Notes: a model not told the origin generated them from the sequence alone. A DNA stretch of 64,000 nt from Chamaelirium japonicum (GCA_947650365.1 OX393551.1:63601644-63665643), one strand, 5' to 3'. Positions 45,092 through 55,177 are shown, counted from the first letter of the stretch. Numbers and translations: made by a program.

Positions 45092-45391
45092 AGGGATGGC
45101 AACGGTGCGGTTTAAAATCGAAAACCGCAGTAAATCACACCCCCTAGCGCAATTTTGGTTTGCCAAAATATAAAACCGTCGCAGTGCGGTGCAATTTTGA
45201 TTTTTTATTTCGTCGTAGCGGTGCGGTTTTGGTTTTGACCAAAACCGTATAAAACCGCACCGTTTAAGGCCATTCTAGTGATAAACCGCGGTACGTGCAC
45301 CGCATGGTGCGGTTTCAGTTTTACATAATGGTACACCGTCCCGATACGGTACGGTTTCGGTTTTGCCCAAAACCGCACCGTTGTCATCCCT
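45092..45391. mobile_element. hAT-like MITE of GTGCGGTTTT repeats
   Basis: The left end AGGGATGGCAACGGTGCGG and the reverse complement of the right end AGGGATGACAACGGTGCGG differ at one position. Inside are many GTGCGGTTT / AAACCGCAC units on both strands. The 300-bp length and termini fit the hAT MITEs elsewhere in the window. No good target duplication was found. Confidence 0.65.
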
Positions 45392-45429
45392 AGAATGGTG
45401 CCATAATTGTAACGAACTCTTTATTTTTG

Positions 45430-46245
45430 AAAGATTTAACCTTAAATCCTTTTAGCATATGCTATATTAGCTAAAGGATATGCAATGTTTCAATATTGCA
45501 CCAAATCCCTCCCGAACAATACCTGCTACAGTAAGTACCACACCCTTCTTTTACCCCTACAAATGACAAAAGTGCCCCTCCAATTCGTCTCCGGCAAGAG
45601 TATCCATTCATCTCCAGCAACAGTATCAATTCGTTCCCGGCAAGAATATCAATTCGTCGGCTGACAATGTGCATGTAGCGGTTGCTACAATGATTTCATT
45701 GTAGCTGTTGTAGTGCAATCACTGTAGCAAGAGTATCAATTCGGCTTAGTCGCACTCTTACCAAACCGAATTAATATTGTTGCTACAGTTAACCCATAGT
45801 AGCAGCTACAGTGAAATCACTATAGCAAGAGAAATGCTATTCAGCCCGAAGGTTTCCCGATTTTGGTGGCCCAATTGACATGGCAGTGTGCAACTGGTGG
45901 ATGAAACCCACGAGCGACATTTAAGTCTATTATTCCACCAGTTGCACGCTGCCACGTCAATCGGGCTGAGCGGAATAGGAAAAACCTTCGTGCTGAATAG
46001 CATTGCTCCTATAGCAACTATTTCATTCCGGCTTATTGAATTGGTATTCTTACCAAACCGAATTGATACTCTTGCTGGAGATGAATTGATACTCTTGCTA
46101 GAGACGAATAGATACTTTTGTTGGAGGGGTAATGGAGGAGCAGTGTCATTTAAATGGTTGAAAAAGTCAACATTTTATTGGGCTTTCTATACAAACTTGT
46201 CTTTGGAAGGGCCTTTACAATACGCCTAAATGTTGTCTGTCTTTT
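45430..46245. repeat. Interspersed repeat family A, diverged copy 3
   Basis: It shares AATTGATACTCTTGC, GAGTATCAATTCGG and GTGATTTCATTGTAGC-type units with the copies at 870 and 44050, but its ends (TTTAGCATATGCTATATTAG and CTTTTAGCCTTTTAGCAAA) differ. It is interrupted by the MITE at 45829-46009. Confidence 0.45.
45829..46009. mobile_element. Foldback MITE, 181 bp
   Basis: The left end GAGAAATGCTATTCAGCCCG and the reverse complement of the right end (GGAGCAATGCTATTCAGCAC) pair, and the arms continue through GACATGGCAGTGTGCAACTG versus GACGTGGCAGCGTGCAACTG to a short loop. A palindromic element of this sort is a Mutator-like or similar MITE. Confidence 0.7.
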
Positions 46246-46297
46246 AGCCTTTTAGCAAATATACCATCTCCTATCGGGACTAAACACATATTATCCA

Positions 46298-46495
46298 TTT
46301 TTTTTCTTGGTGGGATATCATGGTCAATACCTTGCCTCACAAGCTAAAGCAACCTTTGAATCTTGCCTCTAACTCTGTCACATATGAGCACAAATAAATC
46401 CACCCCAAGATGGGAGGGAGCCCATGAGATTCGATTACACGACCTGCTTAACGGGAGCAAGGTGATTTACCACTAGGATACGATCTCAGCCACGG
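46298..46495 (-). mobile_element. tRNA-type SINE
   Basis: On the minus strand the head reads GATCGTATCCTAGTGGTAAA, a pol III A-box, with GTAATCGAATCTC about 40 bases on as a B-box. The body ends in an A-run (T-run at 46298-46305 on the plus strand). This order is that of plant tRNA-derived SINEs. Target duplications were not clear. Confidence 0.5.
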
Positions 46496-46892
46496 CAAGG
46501 AAAGTTTGAAAATAAAAAAATTATTATATTATATGATCATTTCTAGATATTAAATTGTATTTTTATAATCAAAATAAGTATCATATAAAAAAAATGTGAT
46601 TCATGGATTATTCAAAAAAACTCGTGAATAATTCATGAAACAATTCGGTAGTTGTACAGCCATGTCCCAAGCCGCCGATTAATTCGGAGACCAACCCATT
46701 TGTTTTAAGTTTGCATGTTATTCATAATTTTTTCAACAATTCAGATAATATTGTTTCCATGGATGCCCACAGATTTGATGTGTTGATGCAACCATTTATA
46801 ATAAAAATTTGGAGGTAGAATCTAATTCTTTTTTATCTGTCAAAAGTTCAATACTATGATTAAAAAAAAAAAGGCAGTAATCTGTCTGCAAC

Positions 46893-47520
46893 TGATAGCT
46901 CAGTTGGTAAGACATATGCAACCCGTGGCCTTGGTTAAGGATTTGAATAAGTGCTACGGTTAGGGGTGGAAATAGGTCGGGTGGTCAGGTTCGGGTCGGG
47001 TTGAGACATAGGTATAAGGGCAAAACACCCAACCCGAACCTGACCCGTTTAATAAACGGGTCAAAAACATAAACCCAAACCCGACCCGCCTAATAAACGG
47101 GTTGACCCGACCCGACCCGACCCGTTAAACCCGTTTACTAAATAGGTCGGGTCCTGTTGGGTCAGGTTGGCTCGGGTTGGGTCAACATAACCCATGAAAA
47201 CCTGTCGGGTTGGGTCAAGATGGGTCGGATTGGGCCAGGTTGGGTCGGGTTGGGCCAAGTTGGTTTGGGTCGGGTTGACAAACCCGTTTGGTAAACGGAT
47301 CAAGTCGGGTCAACCGGGTTATAAGTACAAACCCGAACCCGACCCATTAAACAAACGGGTCAATCTGGTCAACCCGTTTATGACCCGAACCTGTTTAGGC
47401 CAAACCCAAACCCGCTAACTTCGGGTTGGGTTGGTGGGTCGGGTCAAGGATTACCACCCCCAGCTACGGTATATTTCCTCTTGCTGTGTAGTGGTGGGCT
47501 TCGCTCTTATCATAGCGGCA
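46893..47520 (+). mobile_element. SINE-like piece split by a hAT MITE
   Basis: AACTGATAGCTCAGTTGGTA at about 46893-46912 is a strong tRNA-like A-box, followed by a weaker B-box-like AGGATTTGAATAAG. The sequence resumes after the MITE at 47463 with GGTATATTTCCTCTTGCTGT. It is too short and diverged to be a tRNA gene. Confidence 0.4.
46961..47462. mobile_element. hAT MITE with perfect 8-bp duplication
   Basis: The 502-bp element is flanked by GCTACGGT on both sides (46953-46960 and 47463-47470). Its ends are TAGGGGTGGAAAT and, inverted, TGGGGGTGGTAAT. Nearly the whole interior is degenerate GGGTCGGGTTGGGT repeats, in one orientation in one half and the other in the rest, so it can fold on itself. 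No protein is encoded; open frames here are shadows. Confidence 0.85.
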
Positions 47521-47904
47521 AGCTTTTCTATCTCTGGGATATTAAAAACTAGGGCATTTCTCTTGAGGTTTTAACCAAAATGACCCTCCACTAACCTGTA
47601 TTGACCTAACTGACCCTATGTTTCACCTCTTTACTTTTGTGACCTTTTTTTTTTTTTGGACGACTTTGCCCCGACGAATGTCATCCACAGCTTTTTTTTT
47701 TTGAAGCAGGTAGAGAGGGAGGAGGCAAAGATGGAGTTCGTGGAGGCGGCGGCGCTGAAGAACGGGTGCCGGCGGGAGGTGCCTCTTCCACCCCCACGCC
47801 TCCCCTTCAAAACCCCCCTTCACCTCCGGAGTCAGGACCCTCACCTCCGAACCCTAGCCCCCTCCCGTCGCGCCTGTCGTCCCTATCCCGGCACCGCCGC
47901 TCCG

Positions 47905-48258
47905 ATGGCGTCCGATCTCCCCTGCGACACCGACGGCACCAGCATGATGTGCCAGAGCACCCCGCCGGAAGCCAATGTGGTGTTGTGCCGCACCTACGCC
48001 ACGTCGTGGCACGTCCAGTGCCTCTCCAAGCCGCCGGAGAAGCACGCGTCCGTCGCCGAATGGGAGTACTGCCCGGACTGCTCCCCGACGGAGGACCTCT
48101 CGGTGGCGGCCATCGCTCCCGGCGGCGGATCCTCCGTCCCATCCGGCGCCTCCGCGGACCTGATCGCGTCCATCCGGGTGATCGAGGCGGACGGGTCACT
48201 GACGGTGCAGGAGAAGGCGAAGCGGCGGCAGGAGCTGGTGAACGGCGGCGCGGCGTAG
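47905..48258 (+). pseudogene. Captured ORTHRUS/VIM exon 1, left copy
   Basis: MASDLPCDTDGTSMMCQSTP followed by LCRTYATSWHVQCLSKPPEK and WEYCPDC matches the N-terminal PHD finger of the plant ORTHRUS/VIM E3 ubiquitin ligases, which bind methylated DNA and histones and help keep CpG methylation. The full proteins have PHD, RING, SRA and RING domains, over 600 residues; this frame stops after 117. Two zinc ligands seem lost (TSMMC where the family has VCMxC, and CRTY for CxxC), while the last CPDC pair is kept. GC-rich codon use differs sharply from the surrounding AT-rich DNA, a sign of capture. It might still be transcribed from the arm but cannot make a ligase. Confidence 0.8.
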
Positions 48259-48320
48259 GATGTGGAGGAGGATGGGGACAAGAAGAGGAAGGGGAAGGCC
48301 GAGAGTGATGATGTCCTGGG

Positions 48321-48405
48321 TCAAGAAACTGTTATCGGAGAAACTATATTTTTTTTTCATTTTCTTTTTAAAGCGCACCCAGATCAAGAAACTGTTATCG
48401 GAGAA
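48321..48405 (+). repeat. 21-base templated duplication
   Basis: TCAAGAAACTGTTATCGGAG plus AA occurs at 48321-48342 and again at 48384-48405. The right arm has only the second, diverged copy, and at the first position it has RING coding sequence instead. This looks like filler DNA from break repair. Confidence 0.8.
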
Positions 48406-49149
48406 CGGATAGACATTGCGACAATCGAGGTTATATTAAGATAAATGCATGAGTTTTTTTTTCTTTTTTAGATCCTCTGTTTTCCGTTAGTAGAAATGGT
48501 TTTGGATTAAAGAATGCGTTCGATGTTCATTGTCCGATCCATGCGTTCTTACTCTGAGATTTCTATTGTCAGAAAAGATTTCGATTCGGGAGACGAGCAC
48601 CCCCTTTTTATTTTTCTTTTCTTCTAGGTTTGTAGGCTTTGTCTTATTCTTGACATGATAATCAAAGAAAGGAGATTAAAAGACAGGGTGATTGAGGAGA
48701 AAAAGATGGTTTGGTGTTCTCTGTGCTTACCATCTCTGCTCTGGATCCTTTTGGTTGATGCTTACAAAGTTTTGTTCATTTGTTGATCTATTTGTTTTCA
48801 TTTTGTGGATGATCATCTCACAAATAATACCCCATTTACTTCCAGTATGCGTTTGTTTGCATCTATCTCTCTCTCTCTCTCAACTAATTATCATATTCAT
48901 CATTCATTCTATTCTTGAATCACGATTTTTTGGGGTACCCTTTATAAATCTTATCCCCCCTTTTTTTGATGGACAACTTAGTTATATGTTGAATGTTATT
49001 GTTTCTTCTTTTTCTTTTAGTTAGCTTTGTTTTCCTTCTTGAAAAGTTCGCAAATCTGGAAGCACATTAAAATTTTTCTTCTGTGTGTTAAAGGCCATCA
49101 ATATATAAACATGAAATGAATACATTGAGCACAAATGCTGTTCACTTAG

Positions 49150-49500
49150 AGCATCTCCAACCAACTCGCTACAGTAGGTCATTCGCTACTGTATTGAAGT
49201 TATGGAGGAGGAATCTTCGGGTGATTATGCATTAATGGAGAGATTCCGTGTTTATGGCAAATCTATATGATTATGGTAAATGTATATTTTGGAGGAAACT
49301 TCCATGTAATTATAATTCCATCTCTGGGTTTTGGGTGACTAATTCCCTATTTATCGAGGGGATCCTAATGTAAGGAGTATGAATAAGAAATCTCCTCCTC
49401 ATTCTCCTGTGGAGTAGGCTTACGAGCCGAACCACCTCCATCATGGAAGATGGTTTTTGAATGCTCAAACTGACTACCAGGGCATATACTATTTTGACAA
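49150..49500. other. MULE interior, possible LTR/TRIM fragment
   Basis: AGAGCATCTCCAACCAACTC at 49149 begins a stretch with short tandem motifs; the part ending near 49440 (GTAAGGAGTATGAATAAGAA) has the look of an LTR poly(A) region. No paired copy exists here, so the call is weak. 48746-49150 shows no gene. Confidence 0.25.
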
Positions 49501-49517
49501 TTCACTACTCTGTTTAA

Positions 49518-49635
49518 CCAAAATGACCCTCAACTAACCTATATTGATCTAACTAACCCTAGGTTTCAAATATTTACTTTTGTGACCTTAATTTTTTTTT
49601 TTTTGGATGACTTTGCCCCCACGAATTTCATCCCT
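49518..49635 (+). repeat. Internal third copy of the MULE terminus
   Basis: TTTAACCAAAATGACCCTCA through TTTTGTGACC, a T-run, and GACTTTGCCCCCACGAAT matches the first 120 bases of both arms. It is followed not by the ORTHRUS/VIM exon but by a different GC-rich leader that ends in CACTGCAG/GTAATC (about 49917), a splice-donor-like site. It may be the original terminus or promoter of an inner gene. Confidence 0.75.
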
Positions 49636-51334
49636 TTGAAGAGGCGACGCTCAGGCGCCGCTCGAGGGTTTTCGGTTTTCCTCTCAGGCACTGCTCGAGG
49701 GTTCTCCATCCGCAACAAAGAAAAGAGAGAGAGAGAGAGAGGGGGGGGGGGGGGGAAGGGAGATTTCCTTGAGCGCCGGCCATTCTGTCTCTTGAGTGTG
49801 AGCGTCATCCCTTGAGCTTGAGCACCGGCTGTTTCATCCCCTAAGTGTGAGCGGCGGTCGCTCTATCCCCTGAGTGCATCTACAGCGGAGAGAGAGAGGG
49901 AGATCTCCACTGCAGGTAATCTTCACATCCAAATTCTTTTTGTTATTCTTTGTATATTACATTGTTTATTTTTTCCATTCCTAAAAGTTTTGAATGCAAA
50001 ATTAAGGGTTTTGATTGGTTTGATAATCTAGGGTAAGGAGGCTGTAGATGCCTTTTGAATATAATCTTAGTCTTTTTGAATACTCCAATTTCTGGATGGG
50101 TTTGAAGTATATGCTCTATTCAGTTGGAGCATATACTTACTGAGAAAAAAAAAATAGCCCATCCTTTCCCATTCCATACTCCGAAAGTCCATACCCCTGC
50201 TCTGAATTCGGTATGGTAATGTTTCCTTTTGTTTTTGTTGTTTATAAATGAATTGAGTCATAGTGAGAGCTTTCAATTTTGCTAGGACAATCACCTCGAT
50301 AAATTGTTCCAGATTTATATTTTTATTATATTGTTGTAATAATGCAAAAGTTTGAGGTGTTTAGTACACGTATTTTACATAGAGATGCATAAATTAGACC
50401 GTCACGGATAAAGATAATGAAAGGATAGGATGTCAAAATTTTGTAGGCTTTGCACAGATATATTTATTTCTGAAGTATTGAGTTCTTTTTTATTTTTTGA
50501 AATTGGCGGCAGGTGTCCTAAAACCTTTTGAATTGAACCAATGAATACATACCCTTCATTCACCAGCACAACCCATCCAACTTCTATACTATGGGAGGAT
50601 ATACCTCACAATTTATACAGATTAACAATTCATCATTATGCATACACAAAAGGTTAACACTCCAGTGCATACTTCCCTCATAAAAAAATACTCCAATGTA
50701 TACAACTCTACACCATGAGAGGAGATGACATTCTCTACTAAGGAGAAGCTTCAAAAGTTTACACTCACAAATAAGACAAACTCTAACTTCTGGAGCTTCA
50801 ATGGGATTGAACAATTCTACTAATTATATTGAACATTGCTGCAAAAAAGGCACTATGAGATCAAAATAAAACCATCTTTATTCGAATCCTCAACAATGTG
50901 AATATCTTAATGCGAGACAGATTGTTCTATATAAAACTCTTGTACTGAATCTTCTAATTGGGATGGTTTCACTAAAGCTCAATGTCTTGCCATGTAGGAG
51001 ACAAGAATATTCTTTTGAGGCTTAATATCATTAGGTTATTCCTTTGCGACTTTTACTGTAATGTTAGGCTTAGCTTGTAGCTTAGGCGTACTTGCAGTTC
51101 TTCTGATTTTTTTGGCTCAAACTTTGCTCATGTTTTGTGTTGTCACATATCTTAATATGGGACTCTTGTATTTTTATCTTTTTCGTTTGTCAAATACTAT
51201 CTAATTGATTTATTATGTATTCGCCCCTCTATGTGGTTGGGTGTAAAGAACATTGACATCACTTTAGATACATCTAAGCGCTCATTCCTTTAATTCATAA
51301 AAAATATTGATGTTATTATCCAGAGAGAAAATGT

Positions 51335-51765
51335 GGCTAACCAACGGGAGCATCTTGGTGGACTCATTGGTATTTGGGGGTGGTATACATGAAGGAAAGA
51401 TTGATCATGTTGATGGACTCATTGGACAAAAACCCCGAGAATATTTATCGAGCGAATGTAAGTAGTTTTCTTTATATCTTTCCTATTATATTGTATAGCC
51501 TAGGTGATGAAAAGGCTTTGATTGGAAAGAAGTGGGAGATGCGGAATTGTAGCGAGAAAATAAGGCTACAAGAGAATAGGTAAGATTAACTTATACAAAC
51601 TATATTAATTTTAATTCAATAAACTATACTATTTATTATTTGATTACCTTGTATGTTGTAATATTTCAGGATTGATTATGGAGTATTTATACTGGCATAT
51701 GCACACTATTTGATAGCAGGACGAAAGATTGATTTCACACAGACCGACATGACTGCTATCTGAAA
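51335..51765 (+). pseudogene. ULP1-type (C48) protease relic
   Basis: The frame around 51365 reads HWYLGVVYMKERLIMLMDSL and, after an intron-like gap (GAATAGGTAAG at about 51576, TTTCAGGATTG at about 51662), continues IDYGVFILAYAHYLIAGRKI. This order is the catalytic end of ULP1/SENP SUMO proteases: His (HW), Asp (MDS), and the Cys-containing DCGVF box. The Cys position is Tyr (DYGVF), so this copy cannot be an active cysteine protease. The upstream N-terminal part is not recognisable. ULP-like genes are known cargo of plant MULEs. Confidence 0.7.
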
Positions 51766-52129
51766 AAGAATTATTTTTTAAATCTTGATGAACAAATTAT
51801 GATTGTTATTTGTTTTAATATAATTGGAAACAAACTCTGTATGATCATAATATGGTGTAATTATGCTTCTTGTTGGATGTTATGAGTTACATTGTAATTG
51901 GTTGTGTTGGTTGTAACTGGACATGTTTGAGTTCAAATGATATTAGATGTAATTGGTTGTGTAGAATGTTATAGGTTACATAATATTTGGTTGTGTTGGA
52001 TGTAATTAGAATCTAAATGATATTGGTTATGTTGATTGTAATTGGACATACAAGTATTGGATGCGATGCTATATGTAATGTAATGGGTTATGTTGATTGT
52101 AATTGAAAATATATCGTTGTGTAGACGAT

Positions 52130-52770
52130 ATATGGAGCATGTGATTACTAGAGTGGAGCATATATGGACACAGGCTCCGAAGAATGTGATATGCTCCACA
52201 CCAGTAATATCTCAGCTGTTTATTAGTGGGGTGGAGTTATGGAGCATATAACATGCTCCATTTATGCTCCACTACAGTGACATTATTGAGGTTGAGTTAT
52301 GGAGCATTTACATACATTGGAGCATATCACTTCAATAACTCTATTTTAATGTTACTGTTGTGGAACATGTATGGAGCATATGATATGCTCTATTTATCTC
52401 AGCTGGCAATAATTACTGGTGTGGAGCATATATGGAGCATATAATATGCTCTATATATCTCAGCTGGCTATTACTGGTGTGGAGCATAAAATATGCTCCA
52501 TATATCTCAGCTGGCTATTACTGGTGTGGAGCATATATGGAGCATATAATATGCTCCATATATCTCAGCTGGTTATTACTGGTGTGGAGCATATATGGAG
52601 CATATAATATGCTCCATATATCTCAGCTGGCTATTACTAGTGTGGAGCATATTGGAGCATATCATATGCTCCTGGAGCATGTGATATGCTCCATTTATGC
52701 TCCACAACAGTGACATTATGTTATGAGTAGTCTGTCTTCTGTATTTCTGGAGCATATCACATGCTCCACA
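52130..52770. repeat. Palindromic minisatellite (GGAGCATAT units)
   Basis: The box CTCAGCTGG recurs at 52398, 52459, 52506, 52564 and 52622 (spacings 61, 47, 58 and 58). Between boxes are GTGGAGCATATATGGAGCAT and its inverted partner ATATGCTCCATATA, so each unit can form a hairpin. Looser copies extend on both sides to about 52880. It is probably non-coding. Confidence 0.9.
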
Positions 52771-52909
52771 ACAGTTGATCATACTCAACTGTATATTCTT
52801 CTTTGTCCTTTGAATGTTTTGCAGGTTTTAAATTATTTCTTCTCTTTCTGGCCTTAGGTAATTGCATTGCTTTATATGGAGCATATCATATGCTTTCTCT
52901 TATATGATT

Positions 52910-54154
52910 GGGATCCAGAGCAGAGATGGTAAGCACAGAGAACACCAAACCATCTTTTTCTCCTCAATCACCCTGTCTTTTAATCTCCCTTCTTTGATTA
53001 TCATGTCAAGAATAAGACAAAGCCTACAGACCTAGAAGAAAAGAAAAATAAAAAGGGGGTGCTCATCTCCCGAATCGAAATCTTTTCTGACAATAGAAAT
53101 CTCAGAGTAAGAACGCATGGATCGGACAATGAGCATCGAACGCATTCTTTAATCCAAAACCATTTCTACCAACGGAAAACAGAGGATCTGAAAAAGAAAA
53201 AAAAAACTCATGCATTTATCTTAATATAACCTCAATTGTCGCAACGTCTATCCGTTCTCCGATAACAATTCTTGATCTGGACGCACTTTAAAAAGAAAAT
53301 GAAAAAAAATACAATAAATAAGGGAAATGTTACTCACGGTGACCGGTCTGTCCGACAGCTGCATGCAGAAGGAGCAGTTGAACTTCTCGTTGAGCAGACC
53401 CAGGACATCATCACTCTCGGCCTTCCCCTTCCTCTTCTTGTCTCCATCCTCCTCCGCATCCTACGACGCGCCGCCGCTCACCAGCTCCTATCGCCGCTTC
53501 GCCTTCTCCTGCATCGTCAGCGACCCGTCCGCCTCGATCACCCGAATGGACGCGATCAGGTCCGCGGAGGCGCCGGATGGGACGGAGGATCCGCCGCCGG
53601 GAGCGACGGCCGCCACCGAGAGGTCCTCCGTCGGGGAGTAGTCCCAGTAGTACTCCCATTCGGCGACGGACGCGTGCTTCTCTGGTGGCTTGGAGAGGCA
53701 CTGGACGTGCCACGACGTGGCGCAGGTGCGGCACAGCACCACCTTGGCTTCCGGCGGGGCGCTCTGGCACATCATGCAGGCGTCGTCGGCGTCACAGGGG
53801 AGATCGGACGCCATCGGAGCGGCGGTGCCAGGATAGGGACGGCAGGCGCGACGGGAGGGGGCTAGGGTTCGGAGGTGAGGGTCCTGACTCCGGAGGTGAA
53901 GGGGGGTTTTGAAGGGGAGGCGTGAAGGTGGAAGAGGCACCTCCCTCCGGCACCCGTTCTTCAGCGCCGCCGCCTCCACGGACTCCATCTTTGCCTCCTC
54001 CCTCTCTACCTGCTTCAAAAAAAAAAAAGTTGTGGATGACATTCGCCGGGGCAAAGTCGTCCAAAAAAAAAAAAGGTCACAAAAGTAAAGAGTTGAAACA
54101 TAGGGTCAGTTAGGTCAATGCAGGTTAGTGGAGGGTCATTTTGGTTAAAACCTC
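52910..54154 (-). repeat. Right long terminal inverted repeat of the MULE
   Basis: It is the reverse complement of the left arm, starting at GGATCCAGAGCAGAGATGG and ending at GGTTAAAACCTC next to the target duplication. It keeps a longer piece of the captured gene than the left arm. Confidence 0.9.
53338..53814 (-). pseudogene. Captured ORTHRUS/VIM exon 1, right copy with RING start
   Basis: MASDLPCDADDACMMCQSAP followed by LCRTCATSWHVQCLSKPPEK is the same PHD finger. Here the early ligands CMMC and CRTC are kept, but the last pair is WEYYWDY where CxxC is expected, so a different part is damaged from the left copy. The first frame ends at 53488. Beyond it, in another register, comes KFNCSFCMQLSDRPVT, the start of the first RING domain, ending exactly at a splice donor GTGAGT (53332-53337). 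That is the expected exon 1 boundary, so genomic DNA, not a spliced transcript, was captured. Confidence 0.8.
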
Positions 54155-54164
54155 CATTTCTCTT

Positions 54165-54700
54165 GCATCTGTGACGGTTTCGATACTTGGGCTATCCTAT
54201 GTCGATGCACTAACATGTGATGTAATTCCTTTAAATAAAAAAAAAAACCATTAACGCCGTTGAGTAATGAGAGGGGGAAGTCTTTCAACAAATCTTTTCT
54301 GACACCCGTTGAGATCTTGTTTGATCAGCACGACAACTGCCCCGAAAGCACTTTACAAAGATTTAAAACGTTTCAATATCGTTTACAAGAGACAATAGAC
54401 ACCGGCAATAACACTTTATAGACTATCATTTGTTTTGGCAGACAGACAAAATGTTTTATTCTTTTAATTTTATTTTACTCAATTGATCAGGTTGTCAAAG
54501 GACAGGGTGCTAGAGCAAGGGCTCAAAGAGATCCGAAGATCGAACCATGGAAAGGCAGCATAGTTGCTATTTATTAAATTTTATAATCCCCTGGGCTTGA
54601 CATCATCGGCAAGGATTTGCATGCGCAAACGAGGCACAACAGCCTTGAGGGAAAGTTTGCTCCGAGGTGTCCATACCGGGAGTAGCTACCATGTATAATG
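54165..54700. other. Spacer, no gene recognised
   Basis: Nothing beyond A-rich tracts is visible. Confidence 0.4.
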
Positions 54701-54701
54701 G

Positions 54702-54893
54702 GAGAGTAATTTCGTTGACCCACCTAACTAGTGGGTGAACATTACCCTCTAATGTGAACTCTTGGATGCACTTCCGCAGACATCAAAACACGTGCATCGT
54801 ACTCAGGTTTATGTCCGCCAAAAGTGCATCCAAGGGTTCACATTAGAGGATAATGTTCACCCATCTATCAGGAGGGTCAACAAAATTGCTCTA
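54702..54893. mobile_element. MITE with about 80-bp inverted ends
   Basis: GAGAGTAATTTCGTTGACCC and the reverse complement of the right end (TAGAGCAATTTTGTTGACCC) begin arms that pair through GTGGGTGAACATTA, CTCTAATGTGAACTCTTGG and GATGCACTT. The loop is about 30 bases. Flanking duplications are not clear (GTATA on both sides at most). Confidence 0.7.
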
Positions 54894-55177
54894 GTATACT
54901 TCAAGTGTTTGGTTCAGCGGTCCGCCTGCATTATAGCGGGCCATAGAATCCGTATTACACTTTAAAAGCATGGTTTCCGAGAGTCGCAATGATACACCGT
55001 GCAAGAAAGCCATTTTTGTTGATGATGTTCGAAATCTAAGCCAAACAGGGCCTAAAAGCTACAACCCAGCCAGTGATGGATCTAGGAGGAGCGTGTGAGG
55101 GCGATCCCCTTCAAGGTTCGATTCCTGCATCCGTCCCTAAGCGCAACCAAACGCACCATGAGAATAATTGATCTTCA

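Larger units (their letters stand above)
47565..48745 (+). repeat. Left long terminal inverted repeat of the MULE
   Basis: It pairs with 52910-54154 from GAGGTTTTAACC to TCTGCTCTGGATCC. The main difference is near 48320-48345, where the left arm lacks the start of the RING coding region and instead has a 21-base copy (TCAAGAAACTGTTATCGGAG...) of sequence found 63 bases downstream. Confidence 0.9.
47565..54154. mobile_element. Mutator-like element with captured host genes
   Basis: The 6.6-kb element is flanked by a perfect 10-base direct repeat CATTTCTCTT (47555-47564 and 54155-54164), in line with the 9-10 bp typical of MULEs. Its ends are inverted repeats that start GAGGTTTTAACCAAAATGAC and extend for about 1.2 kb (47565-48745 and 52910-54154). 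Each arm contains a copy of an ORTHRUS/VIM first exon. The interior holds a ULP1-type protease relic and a minisatellite. I found no mudrA-type transposase, so it is non-autonomous. MULEs that carry ULP-like genes (Kaonashi elements) and MULEs that carry host gene pieces (Pack-MULEs) are both known; this one has both features. Confidence 0.85.

Noticed and set aside
45092-45399. 8-bp target duplication of the GTGCGG MITE
   Set aside because: The best flanking match (GGATGG with GAATGG) is too short and out of register to accept.
46893-46925. tRNA gene
   Set aside because: It has an A-box-like sequence only, no foldable cloverleaf, and is followed by SINE-like sequence.
47766-48308. 180-residue frame and other frames over the captured exon
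   Set aside because: They are alternative-frame shadows; the frame with PHD motifs starts at 47905.
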